Part shown: one piece after another, positions 59,901-64,000 of the stretch
Layout: each line of letters starts with the position of its first letter
Numbering within the stretch: position 1 is the stretch's first letter
NCBI GenBank assembly: GCA_004802725.1
Contig: SGPM01000001.1
Coordinates: 1-64,000 of the forward strand
Length of the DNA: 64,000 nt
Direction of reading: 5' to 3'
Origin: Antrodiella citrinella
Lineage: Eukaryota; Basidiomycota; Agaricomycetes; Polyporales; Steccherinaceae
Made by a program: the position numbers and the translations under genes
The notes under the pieces: model-generated
Told to the model about the DNA's origin: nothing
Database searches by the model: none
The model's input: only the letters and a program-made list of their open reading frames with translations

Positions 59901-61070
59901 TTTAGCAGCGATGAATGGGATGGGTGTACCGAATGCTGAAAATCGGGCAATGGAGGATATATTTGCGATGCTACAGAACTCTGCCCAGGTTCGTTGTGTA
60001 TTTCAGTTGGCCCTTGTCGCAGAACTCAATATGTTATCCAGACTCACCGGATGTCCCCTCAGCTTCCGCAAACCAATAACAGGGGAGTCGGTGGAGGAGG
60101 CGCGCCTTTTGGTCCCAGCCATGCCGAGTTGCAGGCCTTGCAGCTCCAGCAACTCCAGCAACAACAGTATGCCCATAATCGCATAGAGTCACTGTACGAC
60201 AGCCGGTTAGATGATCGCAACTTCATGCCGGACGGAATGGTTCCGGGTCTTCGACCTGCGCCTCGTCCCCGAAGCAGAGAACCTTCTGGCCAGCTTTTCA
60301 ACGAACATCTCGACGATCCCCTGTTTGGCGTCCAGCAGCGTCTGCCTCCGCAAGTACGAAACCTCGACCAGATGTACTCTGGACATTTGTACAACCAGCA
60401 TGCGCATCAGGGAATTGGGCGAGGTGCTCCGATCCAACTTCAGCAGGCGCAGTTCCGTGGCGGACCTTCCCCGATTCAAGCAGGTAATCGCTTGCCTCCA
60501 GGCTTGGCCAACCTCGGTGGTCGCCCTCCTCATGACCCTTCCCAGTTCCTCAATCCCTCGATGGGTGCTCCTGGTAGCTTGCATGGCGGCATCTCTACCA
60601 ATGCTCCTGCGCAACCAGGTTTCAACAACTTCGGCGCAGGCAACCTTGGGTTCAGTGGTAATCCGCAAGGCAGAGGACCGATTCCTGGCCCTCACCACCA
60701 GGTCCCTATAAGTTTGAACCAGATGGCCGGACTGGGACCCAATAGCAACCTGGATCTACGCGGAAACCAGGCGCAGTATTTGGGCATGGGTGGAGTCGGA
60801 GGGTTGAGTGGTAATCTGCGGGGTGGCAACTTCAACCCTCAGCACGGACCTGGTGCGCAGATTCCGGCGCCTCATCTTGCCGCTCTTCGCCAGCAGCAGC
60901 AGCAACAACAACAACAGCAACAGCAACATCAACAGCAGCAACATCTGCCGCCGCATCTCGTGCAGCAGATACTTCCTCCGCATCTGCAGCCGCAGCAGGG
61001 TCTCCCGGTGGGCAACGCACAAGGTGCGCAGGATTTGATGGCGCTCTTGATGGGCAACCACAGGGATTGA
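56940..61070 (+). CDS. RD-dipeptide and Gln-rich disordered protein, possibly mRNA-associated
   Basis: Starts MATTDSTSQNSSNAVSISLE (ATG at 56940; an in-frame ATG at 56826 is an alternative). An early conserved-looking block reads YPRPHILFLSKSPLVKTPKG followed by MPTLKEWFG-DWN across an intron. Next comes FRTTPSQPSQMGNFRHQSTR, a long Arg/Asp/Glu tract (58090-58530), and DEIQLFKLMMKREAEKK. Later, GSRFAKFFDAKREP and AMEDIFAMLQNSAQ are short islands in a Ser/Asn/Pro-rich part, and the end is Gln-rich with LPPHLVQQILPPHLQP and AQDLMALLMGNHRD. GSRFAKFF weakly recalls the short motif I associate with 4E-T/Cup (PF10477) translation repressors; this is a weak match only. Many introns are in the first kilobase. 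No enzyme domain is visible. Confidence 0.68.
58813..58866 (+). repeat. Perfect 27-bp tandem duplication inside the RD-rich gene
   Basis: Two identical 27-bp units in direct order, each encoding NGNVESSRL, followed by D. The lack of any mismatch suggests a recent in-frame duplication. Confidence 0.92.
60891..60942 (+). repeat. CAG/CAA trinucleotide tract encoding polyglutamine
   Basis: A run of twelve Gln codons, mixed CAG and CAA, then His, four Gln, His within the RD/Gln-rich gene. The mixed codons make it less prone to slippage than pure CAG. Confidence 0.9.
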
Positions 61071-64000
61071 GTTCGGTTCGCGCGCGTATTTCTCATTCAT
61101 CCACCCATCCGTCTGTCTCTTCTCTTGTCGGACGCAGTCCTCGTCTCTCACCATTTGATCACAACGAATCAACCGCATTGTTCAAATTCCGCTCTTACCA
61201 CCCACTACTTTCCCTCTGTGTTTTCATTTCATTTCGTACATATTGTGCATCCCTCCACCTCCTTCAGCCCAGGGTGTTTTCTTCCGAGACGAATAACGAA
61301 CTCATGCCCCATAATATTTTAAAGCTGAGCTCTATGACCCCACTACCTGGTTCTTGTAATGACAATTCATCTTCGATACTATTTGATGTACATTATCGCA
61401 GTTTGCACTCCCCTGCATGCACGAGCTCGAGAGGTGGACGTTGAGATCAGTGAGGGGATATCGCTCGGACGGTGCTTGTGGGTCGTCCATCCCTTCTGGC
61501 TCGTCACGCGAGTTCGTTTTATGCTGCTCTGCACTTTCCTGATACTCGATGCCAGCTTAGAACACTGGTACTGGTCCGCACACACGCTGATCGCCCTCCT
61601 GCATGCCGTCCAAAGACAAGTGTGCACATCCCCTCCCCACAGTCCGGTATTGCGTACGCCTAAAACCCTCTCTCCTTACCCACCGCCCAATACAAGCCAG
61701 CGACGATCTCCTGGAATCCATGATGCCCCCCCACCCCGCCAAGCAAGAAAGAAAGAAAGAAAGAAAAAGAACCTTTCGTTCGAATTCTGACCGGATTCAA
61801 TACTACGCGTTCAAGTTGGATTGAATTGGTCGCAGTCGTGCCATACAAAGAAGTCCATGTCTGAATCATGCCAGGGCCTGAAGGGTCGGAATGCAATTGC
61901 ACCTCACTTGCTCGTTGGCACGGTCTCTTTCTTTCAGGTGTCGTTGTATTACAATGTAGCATGTATTCCCTTGTCCTCACGCCCATGTGCGCTTCGTGAT
62001 AGTGATACCTGCACATCGGAGCCGCGCCTGTTGCGGCGTAAGGCTTCGTCGTCGTCGCTCCCCGATGGCGTATTGCACGTCATTGATATTAGCATGGTTC
62101 CAAGGGGCGGCGTTCACGCGTTCGTCCGAGAGGTACCGGTTCATGATTCAGATCATCGAGATACCACCGCTGCTCGCTGTGGGAGGTTCGAGGTTCGAGC
62201 GTGCATCGCAGGGGGGGGGGGATATGAGATATATTTATCCCATGCAGAGTGATGAAGGCACCGACGCGACGTATGTTATAACATCCCCGCTCGGACGCAC
62301 TACGCTCTGGTTTTACAACCCGATCCCAGGTGAAAGGAATTCGAAAGAAAGGCGCGCGTCTTTGGTCTTGCGAGTTCCCCATTTCGACCAAAGGTTCCTA
62401 CAGATATGAAACGTCAGCCCCACTGGCAGACCTTCTGCCTTCACCGCGAGAAAAGCGCTGTCGTGACTTCAGAAGAACCCGTGGTTTTTATTGTTCTTTG
62501 GCGGAGCGGCAGCCCTGGGCGCGAGCGTCCACTGCCACTGCGCAGCCACAGGAGACAAACGTTCAACGTTCAATGTTCAAGATACGGTGTACCCATTGAA
62601 CAAGGGCCGCGAGCGAGGGCTCGACATACGATTGATGCGATATGTTTGATGGTGTGCGTATGCAGGCCGCGACACTTCCTACACATTTCCTATATATCTG
62701 AGAGCGAACGTCAGTTATACGTACGGTCGGGATTCGAAAAAGCGTGGCAGGGTTCGCTCTTATTGCGCTTGATGTCCGCGCTGAGAAGAGAATAATTATA
62801 CTTATGCCCATGGGTAGTGGCGGGGGAAACTCTGGCATATGTACATGTACGCTGGGATTCCGAGGGCTGATAAGGTGACTGATGAAAAGGGTTTCCAAGC
62901 GTAGTGTGAGATGCGATGATGCATGGTGTTGTCGTGTTGCAATCGGCGTGGTATTTATTCCGGCTTGTGTGAAGGGATGCACAGCGGTGCAGAGCACTAT
63001 CAGCTTGAAAAACCCCCCCCAGGCGTTGTACCGTCGACAGCGACTGGGACTCATCGCTACCCATCGATGATACGACGAACAAAGAGCTCGTTCACCGAGG
63101 GCGCTTTCGACGGTGGCGGAAATTGTTCTCCGGAAGTCGAGTACCTGATTCAGAGCTCGTCCATCAAGGATTTTGCACGTCGTGTGCCGAGGTGATTACA
63201 AGGGATAGCGACGTCGATGGGTATTGCGTATTTTCTGTGGCCAGTGACCTACTGCTTATGCTCGACACTGTCAGTTCGAGTGTGCGACGTACTTTCGGCG
63301 GTGCTTCGAACTGTCAATTTACGAGGAGCGCTAGAACGAACGAGAAACGACTGACTGATTTGTGCTGTACGTTTTGATGCAGGACGATGGAATCTTACCT
63401 AAATCTCCTTGTAAGGAGCGGATCTGAGCGTGGCCGTTTGCCTGCAGGCAACCTCGTGTTGAAGTTCGCGCTCCTCCGGCAGAGAAATGAGACCCAGAGA
63501 AGCCAATCAGGAGGGGGGAACGCGACGCCTTGTGTATTAGATACAGAACGGAAAGGACAAGCGCAACACGCTTTCCCTGCGCTGCGACTTGAGCTCATCT
63601 GTTTGCCATTCTGCTCCTTCAAAGCCAGGGATTGTCACCATTGGGCCGTGCATTTTACTTCCCTTGTCTCTCTCCCCAAGCTCTCCCCCCCTCCTCTCCG
63701 ATAGCCTTTGCCAGCAACTCGACCAAGCATAGCATTGCTTGGACCCGTTCGGCGCAGCTGGAGCCCAGAGTCGGTCGATACACAGACCCGCACTCTGCCA
63801 GAGAACAGCAAGACCACCGCTCATTCATCGAGTGGCGACCCTCTTCTTCTCGCGCTCCCCCCTCGACCTGTCTGTCACCGTCTGAAAATCTGGTGCTCGC
63901 CCCCACCAACCCGTCCTTCCTTTGGTCCCGTCCATTCGCTCCCTTTAATCGACTATTACCCATCATAATTATTTTGTTATCGATCGCGCAAGCTACGAGC
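61071..64000. other. Gene-poor end of the window
   Basis: About 2.9 kb without a supported gene: the longest frames here (for example 62563-63054 minus) lack motifs and sensible exon signals. It has simple repeats: AAAG units at about 61745-61769, a run of eleven G at 62211-62221 and a run of C near 63010. The last 400 bases are pyrimidine-rich on the plus strand, as in a long 5' leader, so a plus-strand gene may begin beyond the window. No tRNA was recognised. Confidence 0.45.
62211..62221 (+). repeat. Homopolymer run of eleven G
   Basis: Eleven consecutive G residues in the gene-poor end. The exact length could be affected by sequencing error. Confidence 0.8.

Noticed and set aside
62170..62210. 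GGTTCGA-like words that could suggest a tRNA B box
   Set aside because: No matching A box at proper distance and no cloverleaf pairing; the words are a short duplicated GAGGTTCGA.
62563..63054. A 163-codon minus-strand frame in the gene-free end
   Set aside because: No motif, no plausible start context or splice sites, and amino-acid make-up unlike real proteins in the window.

Overview
This window reads as gene-dense nuclear DNA from a basidiomycete fungus, most likely an agaricomycete (inference). Genes lie on both strands a few hundred bases apart. Most are split by introns of roughly 50-60 nt with GT...AG ends and yield typical fungal housekeeping proteins. I saw no rRNA, tRNA, CRISPR array, complete transposon or virus-derived gene. 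Exon joins were worked out by eye from reading frame, phase and motif continuity; where I give an amino-acid length, exon lengths sum to a whole number of codons.

Layout, left to right. 0.2-2.4 kb (-) multi-pass membrane protein; 3.1-3.8 (+) AK6/Fap7; 4.3-5.6 (+) INO80 subunit of the Ies2/INO80B type; 5.8-7.1 (-) GPI-anchored Ser/Thr-rich secreted protein; 7.7-9.0 (+) cyclin H; 9.4-13.7 (+) large protein with a GYF domain set inside a possible CNH-like propeller; 14.1-15.8 (-) TFIIIA; 16.3-18.6 (+) secreted alginate-lyase-fold enzyme; 18.8-19.9 (+) Rab5-type GTPase; 20.1-22.1 (-) alpha-arrestin; 22.6-23.1 (-) DUF1764 protein; 23.3-26.5 (+) ARID/SWI1 remodeller subunit; 26.7-28.2 (+) CDK11-like kinase; 28.2-30.05 (-) Rap1 telomere protein; 30.3-32.2 (-) mitochondrial D-2-hydroxyglutarate dehydrogenase; 32.5-33.7 (-) MMM1; 33.9-35.4 (+) tubulin-tyrosine-ligase-family protein; 35.6-36.3 (+) RPB8; 36.9-39.4 (-) disordered protein with a thrice-repeated motif; 40.2-44.8 (-) Sec7-PH Arf exchange factor; 45.0-47.1 (+) WD40-like protein followed by its decayed tandem copy (47.3-48.6); 49.1-49.7 (-) SmD2; 49.9-52.0 (+) Pescadillo/Nop7; 52.1-55.9 (-) RNA-dependent RNA polymerase of the RNAi type; 56.9-61.1 (+) RD-dipeptide and Gln-rich protein; 61.1-64.0 no gene seen.

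Functions are mostly independent housekeeping: transcription and chromatin (TFIIIA, RPB8, cyclin H, CDK11, SWI1, INO80B), ribosome and RNA work (AK6, Pescadillo, SmD2, RdRP), trafficking (Rab5, alpha-arrestin, Sec7-PH), mitochondria (MMM1, D2HGDH) and telomeres (Rap1). Several pairs are divergent across about 200 bp and probably share promoters; two pairs converge with under 100 bp between stop codons. The items most worth a second look are the triple-motif disordered protein, the GYF/propeller fusion, the eroding WD40 tandem copy, three introns that only resolve with GC donors, and a stop-free in-frame intron in the CDK.
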